Positions 37,443 to 46,467 of a stretch of 64,000 bases of DNA are shown here, one piece after another (positions within the stretch are counted from its first letter, which is position 1; every line of letters begins with the position of its first letter). The position numbers and the translations under genes are program-made. Below the pieces are notes generated by a model, which saw only the letters and a list, made by a program, of their open reading frames with translations, was not told the DNA's origin and made no database searches. The DNA comes from CAWHNT01 sp963830775. GTDB taxonomy: Bacteria > Pseudomonadota > Alphaproteobacteria > Geminicoccales > Geminicoccaceae. The DNA is taken from positions 186,001-250,000 of the forward strand of contig CAWHNT010000024.1 of assembly GCA_963830775.1 (NCBI GenBank), written 5' to 3'.

Positions 37443-39011
37443 TCAGATTTCGCCCTTCCCCATTTGCTCCGCGATGTGCTCCGCCTGCCGGATCGCCAGC
37501 GTCACGATCGTCAGCGTCGGGTTCTCCGCCCCGCCGGTCGTGAACTGGCTGCCGTCGGAGATGAACAGGTTCTTGATGTCGTGGGTCTGGCCCCACTTGT
37601 TGGCGACACCGTCGCGCGGGTTCTCGCTGATCCGGTTGGTGCCGAGATTGTGGGTGGAGGGATAGGGCGGGGTCTCGATCACCTCCGTGGCACCCGCGGC
37701 CTCGTAGACGGCCGTACCTTGCGTGAAGGCGTGGCTGCGCATGGCGATGTCGTTGGGGTGATCGTCGAAGTGCACGTTCGGGATCGGCATCCCGAACTTG
37801 TCCTTCTCGGTCGGGTGCAGGGTGACGCCGTTCTTCTCCTGGGGCATGTCCTCGCCGACGAGCCACATGCCGGCCATGTTCGGGTAGCCCTCCATCTGAC
37901 GGGCGAACTCGCGGCCCCAGGCGCCAGGGTTGAGGAAGGCCGCCATGAACGGCAGGCCAAGCGCCAGCGTCTCCATCTCATAACCGCCGACGAAGCCACG
38001 CGACGGGTTATTCGGCACCTCGTCCGCGATCACGCCCGCCATGGTGGTGCCGCGGAACATGTGCACGGGCTTGTCGAACACGGCGTAGACCGAGCCCGTC
38101 ATGTGCCGCATGTAGTTCCGGCCGACCTGGCCTGAGCTGTTGGCGAGCCCGTCCGGGAACTTGGCCGAGGCCGAGTTGAGGAGCAGGCGCGGGCTCTCGA
38201 TCGAGTTGCAGGCGACGCAGACGAGCCGTGCCTTCTGCAACTGCTGCTTGCCGTCCTTGTCCGCGTAGAGCACGCCGGTGACCTTGCCGGCGGCGTCGTG
38301 CTCGATCTTCAGCACGTGCGATTCAGGGCGCAGGTCGAGCTTGCCGGTGGCCTCGGCCGCGGGGATCTCGGTGTAGAGCGTGCTCCACTTGGCCGAGCTC
38401 TTGCAGCCCTGGAAGCAGAAGCCGATCTGCTGGCAGCTGGGGCGGTCGTGGCGCGGCTCGCTGTTGATCGCCATCCGGCCGGTATGGACCTCCTTGTAGC
38501 CCAGCCGCTTGGCGCCGGTGTAGAAGACCTTGAAGTTGTTGTTGCCCGGCAGCCCCTTGATCCCGTTGGTCCGGGTCACGCCCATCTTGTCTTCGGCCCG
38601 GGCGTAGTAGGGCTCGAGCTCCTGGAGTGTCACCGGCCAGTCGAGCAGGTTGGCGCCGGCAATCTCGCCGTAAACCGACCTGGCCTTGAACTCCTGCTCG
38701 TGGAAGCGGAGCGAGGCCCCGGCCCAGTGGGTGGTGGTGCCGCCCACGGTCTTGCAGGTCCAGGTGGGCAGGTTCGGGAAGTCCTTGGCCACCCGCCAGT
38801 TGCCCGAGGTGGTGCGCTTGTCGAGCCAGGCGAGCTGGAGGAAGCTGCCCCACTCGTCGTTGATGAAGCTGTCGATGCTCTCCTGCTTGCCGGCTTCGAG
38901 CAGGACGACGTTGATGCCCTTCTGGCACAGCTCGTTGGCGAGCGTGCCGCCACCGGCGCCTGAGCCGATGATGACGACCACGCCGTCATCGCCAAGTTCG
39001 AATTTAGCCAT
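37443..39011 (-). CDS. GMC-family FAD oxidoreductase (membrane dehydrogenase large subunit)
   Basis: 522 aa from ATG at 39011. N-terminal FAD-binding IIGSGAGGGTLANELCQKG, then GGTTTHWAGASLRFHE and the C-terminal GMC motif (STHNLGTNRISENP, then NLFISDGSQFTTGGAENPTLT). These are features of gluconate 2-dehydrogenase/sugar dehydrogenase large subunits. No signal peptide is present; it would be co-exported with the Tat-targeted small subunit encoded 20 bases upstream. A cytochrome c subunit, often third in such operons, is absent. Substrate (sugar, sugar acid or alcohol) unknown. Confidence 0.88.
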   Translation of the reverse strand: MAKFELGDDGVVVIIGSGAGGGTLANELCQKGINVVLLEAGKQESIDSFINDEWGSFLQLAWLDKRTTSGNWRVAKDFPNLPTWTCKTVGGTTTHWAGASLRFHEQEFKARSVYGEIAGANLLDWPVTLQELEPYYARAEDKMGVTRTNGIKGLPGNNNFKVFYTGAKRLGYKEVHTGRMAINSEPRHDRPSCQQIGFCFQGCKSSAKWSTLYTEIPAAEATGKLDLRPESHVLKIEHDAAGKVTGVLYADKDGKQQLQKARLVCVACNSIESPRLLLNSASAKFPDGLANSSGQVGRNYMRHMTGSVYAVFDKPVHMFRGTTMAGVIADEVPNNPSRGFVGGYEMETLALGLPFMAAFLNPGAWGREFARQMEGYPNMAGMWLVGEDMPQEKNGVTLHPTEKDKFGMPIPNVHFDDHPNDIAMRSHAFTQGTAVYEAAGATEVIETPPYPSTHNLGTNRISENPRDGVANKWGQTHDIKNLFISDGSQFTTGGAENPTLTIVTLAIRQAEHIAEQMGKGEI

Positions 39012-39031
39012 TGTAGTTCTAACCTCCCTGC

Positions 39032-39592
39032 TCAGCCGAGGTACGGCGGTGGGCTGGCCTCGTCGTCCGGCTGCATCGTCCAGCCGGCGTCCTGGAAGCC
39101 GCGGAAGAGATAGCCGCCCTGGTCGGCGGAGCTGCCCTGGTAGCCAAAGTTCGGCCACACGTTCTTGTTGTTGTAGAGCGCCACGACCGTGTGCCCGCGC
39201 AGCGTCTGGAAGAACTTGCCCTCTTCCATCGTCTCCAGCACGCCGAGCTGCGTGCCGGGCGAGAGCCTGAGCCAAGGCACGCCCAACGCCGCGTCGAGCT
39301 CTCCCACACCCTGCTTCACGAGGGCTGCGAGCTCCGGGTCGGCCGCCACCTTGGCGTCGAACGCCTCGACCACCTCGGCATAGTAGACGTCGCCCAGCAT
39401 CTCGTGCGGGTAGAGGTGCCGCGTCATCCGCAAGAGCACCTCGGCTTCCTGCGGGGCCAGCGCCTTGAGCTCCATGGCCCAGGCACCGTTCGTGGCCAGG
39501 ATGGTCGTGGCGCCCGAGAGCACCACCACGCCAGCCGCCACCTTGCCGGCGCTTTTCAGGAACTCGCGCCGGTCCAGGATCCGTTTTGCCAT
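39032..39592 (-). CDS. Gluconate 2-dehydrogenase subunit 3 family protein
   Basis: 186 aa. The twin-arginine signal LDRREFLKSAGKVAAGVVVL targets it, probably carrying the GMC subunit along. The mature part (LRMTRHLYPHEMLGDVYYAEVVEAFD) is characteristic of the small gamma subunit of gluconate 2-dehydrogenase (PF13618 type). It is the first gene of the pair. Confidence 0.87.
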   Translation of the reverse strand: MAKRILDRREFLKSAGKVAAGVVVLSGATTILATNGAWAMELKALAPQEAEVLLRMTRHLYPHEMLGDVYYAEVVEAFDAKVAADPELAALVKQGVGELDAALGVPWLRLSPGTQLGVLETMEEGKFFQTLRGHTVVALYNNKNVWPNFGYQGSSADQGGYLFRGFQDAGWTMQPDDEASPPPYLG

Positions 39593-39621
39593 CCGTTCAG
39601 CCTCCCCAGGCCTTTAGGCCG

Positions 39622-40017
39622 CTAGCGATACCGCCCCTCACGCTGCAGCACCTCGATCTTGTACCCGTCCGGGTCCGAGACGAAGAAGAAACGCGCCCTG
39701 AGCCCGCTCTTGTGCTCGAGCTGTCGGATCGGGTTCGGGCTCAGCCCGGCCTCGGTGAAGCGCCGGTGCTCGGCCTCCAGATCATCGACGCAGAAGGCGA
39801 TGTGGCCGTAGCCGTCGCCCAGCTCGTAGGGCTTGTCGCGGTCGTGGTTGAGCGTGAGCTCGACCTCGAAATCGGCCTCGGCGTTGCGCAGGTAGACGAG
39901 CGTGAAGCTGTCGAACTCGACCCGGTCGGCAATCTCGAGCGCGAACGCCTGCCGGTAGAAGGCGATGGACCGGTCCAGGTCGAGCACGCGGACCATCATG
40001 TGGATCGCTTTGGCCAT
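39622..40017 (-). CDS. gloA: Glyoxalase I-like protein (lactoylglutathione lyase)
   Basis: 131 aa, a vicinal-oxygen-chelate fold. Metal ligands fit glyoxalase I: H in KAIHMMVRVLDLDRS, E in FEVELTLNHDR, H in GYGHIAFCVDD and E in YKIEVLQRE. The first-strand sequence DRSIAFYRQAFAL and the DPDGYKIE end are typical of GloA. It converts the methylglyoxal-glutathione adduct to lactoylglutathione. It lies 29 bases upstream of the subunit 3 gene in the same direction and may be co-transcribed. Confidence 0.85.
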   Translation of the reverse strand: MAKAIHMMVRVLDLDRSIAFYRQAFALEIADRVEFDSFTLVYLRNAEADFEVELTLNHDRDKPYELGDGYGHIAFCVDDLEAEHRRFTEAGLSPNPIRQLEHKSGLRARFFFVSDPDGYKIEVLQREGRYR

Positions 40018-40136
40018 TCACCCCTCCCCTGACCGCACGCAATGGCTGGCGCGCGGGCTGTTGCCGCTGCTATACATGACTCGATAGCCAGCATGCATCT
40101 TTGCCCTCGCCCTCAGCTCGACGAGCCCACTGCGGC

Positions 40137-41453
40137 ATGACGCTCACCCGCCGGCAGGTCCTTGCCGGCCTCTGCTCGTCCCCCCTGACCACCAGCATCG
40201 GCACGGGCGCGCCACCGCGCATGCTCGAGGCGAGGCCCGCCGTCATCGAGGTGGCCGGCGCGCCGGTGCGCCTGATGACCTATGACGGCCTGTTCCCCGG
40301 CCCGGTGCTGCGCTGGCGCGAGGGCGAGAGGTTCGGGCTCCAGCTCGTCAACCGCCTGCCCGAGCCCACGAACCTGCACTTCCACGGCCTCCACGTCCCG
40401 CCCGACGGCAACGCCGACAACGTGTTCGTGACCGTCGAGCCCGGCCAGCGCTTCGAGCACGCGCTCACCGTGCCCGCCGGCCACGGCGGCCTCTACTGGT
40501 ACCACCCCCACCCGCATGACCGGCATCTGCTGGCGGCCCAGCTCTGGGCCGGGCTCTCGGGTGCGATCGTGATCGAGAGCCCGCTCGACCACGACCCGCT
40601 GCTGGCCGCCTGCGACGAGCACGTGCTGCTCGTACGCGACCTCTCGATCGACGACGGCCAGCCCACGCCCGCCCGCACGCTCGACTGGGTCCGTGGCCGC
40701 CGCGGCCAGCATGTGCTCGTCAACGGCGCGGTCCGGCCGAGGCTCCCGGTCCGCAGCGCCACCGCCCGCCTGCGGATCGTCAACGCGAGCAACGCCCGTT
40801 ACCTGCTGCTCGGCCGTGCGGACGGTGCTCCGTTGTTCCTGATCGCCGTTGACGGCCGCTTCCTCCGGGCGCCGACCGCAAGCGCCGACGTCCTCATCCC
40901 GCCGGCTGGGCGCGCCGAGCTGCTGGTGCCCGTAGCCGATGGGCCGCTCGACCTCCTGCTCCTGCCCTACAACCGCGGCAGCGTGCGCGAGCCCTCGCAG
41001 CCCGAGCCGCTCCTCACGCTGGTGCCGGATGGCACCTATCGCCCACTCCCGCTGCCTGGGTCACTGGCCGACGTGCCGGCACTCACGCCCGGCATGGCGA
41101 GCGGTCACCGAAGGATCGTGATGGGCTCCGGCATCGTGTCCGGGGCGGCCCTGCACGCCACCCACATGCCCTCCGCCTTTACCGTCCCCGCCGGCGCAAC
41201 CGAGCTCTGGGAGGTGCACAATGTCGACGTGCAGGACCACGTCTTCCATCTGCACACGTGGCACTTCCAGGTCTGGCGCCGCAACGGCGAGCCCGCACCC
41301 TTCCCCGCCTGGCGCGACACCATCAATCTCCGCCCCGGCGAGCGGGCCGAGATCCTGATCCCCTTCACCGACTTCCGCGGCCGCAGCCTCTATCACTGCC
41401 ATATCGCCGAGCATGGCAACTCGGGGATGATGGCGGTGTTCGAGGTTGCCTAG
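40137..41453 (+). CDS. Multicopper oxidase (Tat-exported)
   Basis: 438 aa from ATG 40137. The twin-arginine leader TLTRRQVLAGLCSSPLT suggests folded export. All four copper motifs are present: HFHGLH, WYHPHPH, HVFHLHTWHFQVW and YHCHIAEHGNSGMM, giving type 1 Cys-His-Met and the trinuclear cluster. Compact three-domain length close to small laccase-like/CopA-related enzymes. Substrate unknown; copper tolerance or phenol oxidation are usual roles. Divergent from gloA. Confidence 0.9.
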   Translation: MTLTRRQVLAGLCSSPLTTSIGTGAPPRMLEARPAVIEVAGAPVRLMTYDGLFPGPVLRWREGERFGLQLVNRLPEPTNLHFHGLHVPPDGNADNVFVTVEPGQRFEHALTVPAGHGGLYWYHPHPHDRHLLAAQLWAGLSGAIVIESPLDHDPLLAACDEHVLLVRDLSIDDGQPTPARTLDWVRGRRGQHVLVNGAVRPRLPVRSATARLRIVNASNARYLLLGRADGAPLFLIAVDGRFLRAPTASADVLIPPAGRAELLVPVADGPLDLLLLPYNRGSVREPSQPEPLLTLVPDGTYRPLPLPGSLADVPALTPGMASGHRRIVMGSGIVSGAALHATHMPSAFTVPAGATELWEVHNVDVQDHVFHLHTWHFQVWRRNGEPAPFPAWRDTINLRPGERAEILIPFTDFRGRSLYHCHIAEHGNSGMMAVFEVA

Positions 41454-41536
41454 CAGCTGTCGGCTGAGCGGTCGTGATCCGATCCATGGAAGTGGGCCCG
41501 CTATATCACCCGCTGGATTGCATCGGATCGAGAGCT

Positions 41537-41845
41537 ATGAGCAGGACACCGACAAGGAGCGCAGGCTGGTCAGCTTCCGCCTGCCTGCGAGATGTCGTCG
41601 ACCTGATCGACCGTGCCGCAGAAGGCGACCCACCGTGACCGGACCGCCTTTGTGATCGAGGCCGCCACCCGCATGCCGAAGAAGTGCTCTGCGACCGCAC
41701 GCTGATCCGCCTCTCCGATGAGGACTACGACGCCTTCATCGCTGCGCTGGAAAATCCGCCGGAACCACCACGACGCTTGATCGACTTTCTCGCCGGCGGC
41801 GCTGACTCGGAGATTCTGGACCGCTCCGCGCACGCGCTCGCTTGA
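41537..41845 (+). pseudogene. Broken DUF1778 (TacA-like) antitoxin gene
   Basis: Fragments in successive frames read LVSFRLPA, then VVDLIDRAAEGD, then HRDRTAFVIEAATR, then AEEVLCDRTLIRLSDEDYDAFIAALE, ending at a TGA at 41845. In order these make a DUF1778 ribbon-helix-helix antitoxin of the TacA type, but three frame changes within 300 bases are needed, so it is decayed. No GNAT toxin partner is visible next to it. Confidence 0.6.
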
Positions 41846-42232
41846 AGGGCTCATCGGCGGTGGATCTTAGCAGCATTCGACCGTGCGAGAGCCGACTCTC
41901 TCGACGCTGATGGCCTCGTGCACGTCGTGCCGTCGGATGCCAAGGCTCTCACGGAGCGCCGACATCCGATCTCGTGACGCTAGCGTGATGCCCGATGTCT
42001 CTGGCTGAGCTACGCCTGCGCGTCACAGCGGATCGTCGCGCACGGCTTGGCCTGCGTCGACTACGTGGCCTGATAGCTGCGACGCACTCGGATTCAGGCC
42101 GTTCGCATCGCTGACCTTGGCCTCGATCATGCCATTGAGACGGTGCTCGACACTCGTCGTCTTGAAACCAGCCCCCTGGCATCGGCAGATCGCTCTCGGG
42201 TGACACGCCCATCGCATCCTCGCTCGGCCCGA
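41846..42232. other. Gene-free stretch between antitoxin remnant and amine dehydrogenase operon
   Basis: No gene recognised on either strand. The minus-strand frame that follows on from the cytochrome end (GLIGPSEDAMG and on) is open to about 41950 and may contain the true C-terminus of the cytochrome if a frameshift lies near 42290. Otherwise it looks like degraded sequence. Confidence 0.3.
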
Positions 42233-42673
42233 TCAGCCCGCGCCCGCGAAGATCCGCCAGCAGCTCCGCCCGCTTCTCTGCCCGCCCCGCAGCGGCTGGC
42301 GCCGCGCCCGCCCGACCTCCTCGGCCGTGAAGGCCGGAAAGCCCGGCGCCGTCTGCTCCGCGCTCAGGTTGGCCAGCATCCAGTTCAGCACCGCGGCCAG
42401 CCGCTCATCGTCCAGCTGCGACCGCGCCACGCCCGGTACCCGCATCAGGTACTCCCGCCCTTCCGGCAGGTGCGTGTACCAGCCCACGAAACCGGCCAGC
42501 CTCGGCACGTGCCCCGGCGTGCCCTGGCCGCGGAAGCCGTGGCAGCCCTTGCAGCGATGGGCGTAGTCGAGGGCGGCACCGGCGTAGAGGTCGAGGTCGG
42601 GCCGGATCTCGGGGTCGGCAGCGGCCGCCGGCGTGGCGGCGAGGAGGACGAGAAGGGCGGCCGCGAGCCTCAC
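42233..42673 (-). CDS. Monohaem cytochrome c linked to TTQ amine dehydrogenase
   Basis: 146 aa from GTG at 42673, which overlaps the mauA stop as GTGA. Signal peptide VRLAAALLVLLAATPAAAA, then the haem motif CKGCH near residue 37 and a possible axial Met in EYLMRVPGV or LNWML. The last 25 residues (QPLRGGQRSGRSCWR) look out of frame; the neighbouring frame reads KRAELLADLRGRGLIGPSE, so a base error near 42290 is likely. As there is no amicyanin gene, this cytochrome is the natural candidate to accept electrons from the amine dehydrogenase. Confidence 0.78.
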   Translation of the reverse strand: MRLAAALLVLLAATPAAAADPEIRPDLDLYAGAALDYAHRCKGCHGFRGQGTPGHVPRLAGFVGWYTHLPEGREYLMRVPGVARSQLDDERLAAVLNWMLANLSAEQTAPGFPAFTAEEVGRARRQPLRGGQRSGRSCWRIFAGAG

Positions 42674-43200
42674 GCCTTGCCGATCAGGACGGCGCTCGAG
42701 CAATGGTAGACCATGGTGGGTGCCCCGAAGCACCAGATGATGTCGTTGTTGAGCTCGGGCCGGTAGGCCGGCATCTCGCCCTCGGTGCCGAGGCAGGCGC
42801 ACTGGCCGCAGGAATCCTTGCCGCAGCAGTCGCGGTAGGCGATCAGGTAGGCTTGGCTGTCGTCGGGGTTGATGCAGCTGCCGATCCAGCTCGTAGGCGA
42901 GCTGTAGCTGCCGGGCGGGCACTGATTGTAGGTGCCGCCGCAGCAGGAGCACAGATAGCCGTCCGAGGAGCAGTACCGCCAGTAGTTGCAGGCCGTGGGG
43001 TCGGTGGTCTGCGCCGTCTTCGCGAACTCCTCGGCATTGGCCTGCTTCAGCCGGCCGGTGCGGTCGACCGGAAGCACCGGGATCACCGCCCCGCCCGCCA
43101 GCGCCAGCCCCAGCCGCCCGAGGAAGCTCCGGCGCGAGGTCCGCTGCGCCACGCGCCGGCTCGCCCGCTCCACCAGCCTGTCGAGGCTCCTGCCGATCAT
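42670..43200 (-). CDS. mauA: TTQ amine dehydrogenase small (beta) subunit
   Basis: 176 aa. Long twin-arginine leader (QRTSRRSFLGRLGLALAGG). The mature chain has 14 Cys and both Trp that form tryptophan tryptophylquinone: W105 in SPTSWIGSC and W156 in NDIIWCFGA, 51 residues apart as in Paracoccus MauA. The N-terminal half (LCSCCGGTYNQCPPGS, CCGKDSCGQC) resembles aromatic amine dehydrogenase, whereas the C-terminal half (GEMPAYRPE, IIWCFGA) resembles methylamine dehydrogenase. It oxidises primary amines to aldehyde and ammonia in the periplasm. Start 43200; 25 bases after mauD. Confidence 0.92.
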   Translation of the reverse strand: MIGRSLDRLVERASRRVAQRTSRRSFLGRLGLALAGGAVIPVLPVDRTGRLKQANAEEFAKTAQTTDPTACNYWRYCSSDGYLCSCCGGTYNQCPPGSYSSPTSWIGSCINPDDSQAYLIAYRDCCGKDSCGQCACLGTEGEMPAYRPELNNDIIWCFGAPTMVYHCSSAVLIGKA

Positions 43201-43225
43201 CGTCCCCCGCCTCCTCGCCTGCCGC

Positions 43226-43867
43226 CTAGTGCACGCTCTGCCCGTCCGGCCGCACCGCCGATATCGCCGCCTGCCGCTTGACCAGGAACTCCTGCAGCGA
43301 TGCCACGCCCGCCTCCTGGGCCGCGAGCAGGCTCTCCAGATGCTCGCGGCTGTTCACGAGCCCCTTGGCGCGCAGCACGCCCTCATGATCGACCAGCACG
43401 GCGTAGGGCAGCTTGCCGATGCCGTAGGTCATGCCGACGGCGGGTGCGAGCAGCAGCGGCACGGCGTCGAGCTTGTGCTCCTTCGCCATTGCCAGATGCT
43501 CGTCGCGGTCCCCGTCGCCCACCAGCACGAGATCGAGCTTGCCCTGCTCGCTGCGCACGAAGGAGCGCGCCACCGGCAGGAGCTTCTTGCACATCGGGCA
43601 GGCGGGCGAGACGAAGAGCAGGAGCTGGCTGCGCCCGGAAGGCCGCTCGCCCCCGACCTGCACCTTGCGTCCGGCAAGGTCCGTGACCTCGAAGCCGGGT
43701 GCCACGTCGCCGACATCGGCCGCCCTGTCGGTCATCAGGGCACCCAGCGGTGCGACGCGCTCGTGCAGCACGCCGATCTGGCGGGCGAGCGCGAACATCG
43801 CCGCTCCCAGCGCCAGGACCACGAGCCAGAGCACCACCTGCGAGACCGCCAGCGCCTCGACCATCAT
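43226..43867 (-). CDS. mauD: MauD, thioredoxin-like disulfide protein for amine dehydrogenase
   Basis: 213 aa with an N-terminal membrane anchor (VVLWLVVLALGAAMFALA) and a periplasmic thioredoxin domain with the redox motif CPMC near residue 90. MauD is needed to form or isomerise the six or more disulfides of the small subunit. ATG at 43867 overlaps the mauE stop (ATGA). Confidence 0.9.
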   Translation of the reverse strand: MMVEALAVSQVVLWLVVLALGAAMFALARQIGVLHERVAPLGALMTDRAADVGDVAPGFEVTDLAGRKVQVGGERPSGRSQLLLFVSPACPMCKKLLPVARSFVRSEQGKLDLVLVGDGDRDEHLAMAKEHKLDAVPLLLAPAVGMTYGIGKLPYAVLVDHEGVLRAKGLVNSREHLESLLAAQEAGVASLQEFLVKRQAAISAVRPDGQSVH

Positions 43868-44406
43868 CGCATCTCCGCAGGCCTGAGGCGCGGCGCCATG
43901 CCGTAGAGGCTGCCGACAGCCGCCCAGGCCAGCAGCAGCGTGGCAGCTCCGGCCGCCGCCGTGACGAGATCGAGCCAGGCGAGCGACCGCGCGCCAGCGG
44001 CAACCAGCGCTACCGCGAGCAGTACCAGGGCGAGCACAAGATTGCGGCCCACCAGCGGCCAGCTCAGCTTCTGCCGCATTAGGCCCGCGAAGCAGCCGCA
44101 GTCGATGTCGGCCCGGCCGCGGCGGAGGTTGATCGCCATCGCCGCCGCGAACGCAGCCATCAGAAGGGCAGCCAGCAGCGGCGGCAACGGCGAGCCGGGC
44201 AGCGCCAGCAAGCCCAGCGCCAGGGCCAGCTCCAAGGGTGGCAGCAGGTAGGCGAAGGGCCGGATGGCCGCCCCCGGCAGCAGGCGGTAGTTGCGCACGA
44301 CGCCGACGAACGGCTCCAGCGCCATCAGCTTGGCGACGCCGGCCGTGGCGAGCACAGCCGCCGCCATCAGGCGGACTGTCCAGGCGAGGGCCGGATCGAC
44401 TGACAT
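43864..44406 (-). CDS. mauE: MauE, membrane protein for amine dehydrogenase maturation
   Basis: 180 aa with four or five hydrophobic segments. The DoxX-like start WTVRLMAAAVLATAGVAKL and the Cys pair DIDCGCFAG are MauE features; the Cys probably relay electrons with MauD for disulfide formation. It starts 10 bases after mauB. Confidence 0.88.
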   Translation of the reverse strand: MSVDPALAWTVRLMAAAVLATAGVAKLMALEPFVGVVRNYRLLPGAAIRPFAYLLPPLELALALGLLALPGSPLPPLLAALLMAAFAAAMAINLRRGRADIDCGCFAGLMRQKLSWPLVGRNLVLALVLLAVALVAAGARSLAWLDLVTAAAGAATLLLAWAAVGSLYGMAPRLRPAEMR

Positions 44407-44416
44407 GCCCTTGCCG

Positions 44417-45593
44417 CTACTCGCCGAAGACGGAGAGGTTGAAGGGCGAGATACCCACGCCTGAACGGTCCGCCTTCTGCTGGTATGAGGTGGCGTCGAA
44501 GCTGGTCACGTCCGCGGTCTCGCTGAGCGCGAAGAGCAGCGGTTGGTCGTCCTGAGTCACGGCGATCGAGATCGAGTGATGCGGCAGCACGATCCGCTGC
44601 AAGAGCCTCTTCCCGGCGACGTCATACACCCAGACCTCGTGCCCGGCCTGCTTGTGGGTCCAGCGCCCGCCCTCGTGCATGAGCACGAACAGGCGGTCGG
44701 TGGCGGCATGATAGGTGGCGAGCTGCCAGCCGCCCGGGCGCCAGCCCTCCGCACCTTCGAGCCGGAAGCGCTCGCCGATGGCGGGCGTCTCGCCGGTGAA
44801 GGTCACCGGGTAGACCCAGCCCTCGTAGGAGATGAAGAACGCCTTGCCCGAGGGCGCGATGCAGGGCCGGGTGCTCGAGGACCGGGTCCTCGTCGGAGTT
44901 GAAGAACGGCTGCCCGTCCGTCACCTGCGCCTGCGCGTTGGCGTCGAAGTCGATCGTGGCAAAGGAGCCGTCCGCGCAGAGCATGGCGAACCGAGTCGGC
45001 CCCATCGGGAACACGTGCGCGCAGCCGGGAGTCTCGAGCTCGCCCAGATAGCGCCGCTCCTGCACGTCGACGACGCTCACGCTCGTCGAGGGATCCATGT
45101 TGAAGGAGAGGAAATAGCGGCCGTCGGTGGTGAGGCCCGCATTGGGCTTCTTCGTCACCACGAGGAAGCGACCGCGCGGCAGCGGCACCTCGCCCGTAGC
45201 CTCGAGCTTCCTGGGATCGAAGAAGGTCACGACGTCCGTACGGTCCCCGCGCGAGCCGCGCGACCAGAAGGTCTCGGCGAGATAGACGGCGCTGTTGTCC
45301 CGCGCGATCACCGGGTTGGGCAGGTAGCCGCTGTTGAACATGCCGAGGATGCGGAGATCGTCGCCGTTCAGCAGGAAAGACTTGGTCGCGGTGAGGTAGG
45401 GGAAGTTCAGGTCCTGGACCAAGAGCCAGTGCGGGTTGGGCTCGGGCAGGGTAAGGGTCGGATGCTCCTCCTGCCCGCTGAGCTGCGCCCGCTCGGGCAT
45501 GGTCGGTGGAACCTGCTGGGCCGATGCCATGCTGCCGGCCATGAGCCACGCGGCCGAGACTAGCGCCACCGCAACCCGACTGCGGTCCCGCAT
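44417..45593 (-). CDS. mauB: TTQ amine dehydrogenase large (alpha) subunit, frameshifted
   Basis: ATG at 45593 is followed by a signal peptide (ALVSAAWLMAGSMASA). The seven-bladed beta-propeller is readable: VYLAETFWSRGSRGDRTDVV, FFDPRKLEATGEV, GCAHVFPMGP, then after a one-base change near 44870 the other frame gives GETPAIGERF, GWRPGGWQLATYH and KQAGHEVWVYD. WRPGGWQ is MauB-like. The large subunit surrounds the TTQ subunit and forms the substrate channel. Joined length (about 391 aa) is normal. First gene of mauB-E-D-A-cytochrome c; the break is probably an error. Confidence 0.85.
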
Positions 45594-45695
45594 CGGAGCC
45601 TTCCCCCTCCTTCGTGCCGTCCAGGCCTTCGCGGGCATGGCGGCCGGTGCCTTATAAACAAAGATTAAGCGCCCGCGACGCGACCGTGCAAGCGC

Positions 45696-46382
45696 TTACC
45701 GCACCAGCCGGTAACCGCCGGGCTCGGTCACCAGGAGCGTGGTCTCGCCGCCCTTGGGCTCGATCTTCTGCCGCAGGCGGTAGATGTGGGTCTCCAGCGT
45801 GTGCGTGGTGACCCCGGCATTGTAGCCCCAGACCTCGTCCAGCAGCACCTCGCGCGGCACCGGCTTGTCGCCGATCCGGTAGAGGTACTTGAGGATCGCC
45901 GTCTCCTTCTCCGTCAGGTGGATCTTCCGGCTGTCGCCGCGCAGCAGCATCTTGGCTGCCGGCTTGAAGCTGTAGGGGCCGATGACGAACACGGCATCGT
46001 CGCTGAGCTCGAACTGCCGCAGGTGCGCGCGCAGCCGGGCCATCAGCACGCCAAGGCGGAAGGGCTTGGTGACGTAGTCGTTGGCCCCGCTGTCGAGACC
46101 CTCGACGGTGTCGGCCTCGGTGCCGTGGGCGGTGAGCATCAGGATGGGTGCCTTGAACCCGTCCCGGCGCAGCTCCCGGCACAGCTCCCGCCCGTCGCCG
46201 TCCGGCAGGCCCACGTCGAGCAGGACCGCGACCAGCGGCCGGCCCTTGGCAGCCTCGCGGGCTTCGGCCACGGTGCCGGCTTCCACGACCTCGAAGCCTT
46301 CGTGCAGCGTGAGCTGGGACGCAAGCTCGCGCCGCAGGCTCTCGTCGTCGTCCACGATCAGAAGTGTGTTGCCCGACGTCAT
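45696..46382 (-). CDS. OmpR-family response regulator (orphan)
   Basis: 228 aa. Receiver domain with acidic pocket DDDE near residue 11, phospho-acceptor Asp in LLDVGLPDGDG, T in LTAHG and K in VTKPFR; the C-terminal winged helix ends in THIYRLRQKIEPKG and TEPGGYRLVR. No kinase is adjacent. It diverges from alg8, and two GTCAAGCG repeats in the shared gap could be its sites. Whether it controls the mau operon downstream or alg8/alg44 is unknown. Confidence 0.9.
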   Translation of the reverse strand: MTSGNTLLIVDDDESLRRELASQLTLHEGFEVVEAGTVAEAREAAKGRPLVAVLLDVGLPDGDGRELCRELRRDGFKAPILMLTAHGTEADTVEGLDSGANDYVTKPFRLGVLMARLRAHLRQFELSDDAVFVIGPYSFKPAAKMLLRGDSRKIHLTEKETAILKYLYRIGDKPVPREVLLDEVWGYNAGVTTHTLETHIYRLRQKIEPKGGETTLLVTEPGGYRLVR

Positions 46383-46441
46383 GCCCGCCCTCGCGGATGG
46401 CTGCCCGTGCGTGCGCGGCGGCAGCTTTGTTCGATTATGCC

Positions 46442-46467
46442 GTCAAGCGCGCCTGCGCGGTCAAGCG
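46442..46467. promoter_or_regulatory. Direct repeats GTCAAGCG between regulator and alg8
   Basis: GTCAAGCG occurs at 46442-46449 and 46460-46467, 18 bases apart start to start, in the 293-base divergent gap. OmpR-type regulators often bind tandem repeats, so this is a candidate site for the adjacent regulator. Only two copies, so weak. I see nothing else in the gap. Confidence 0.3.
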
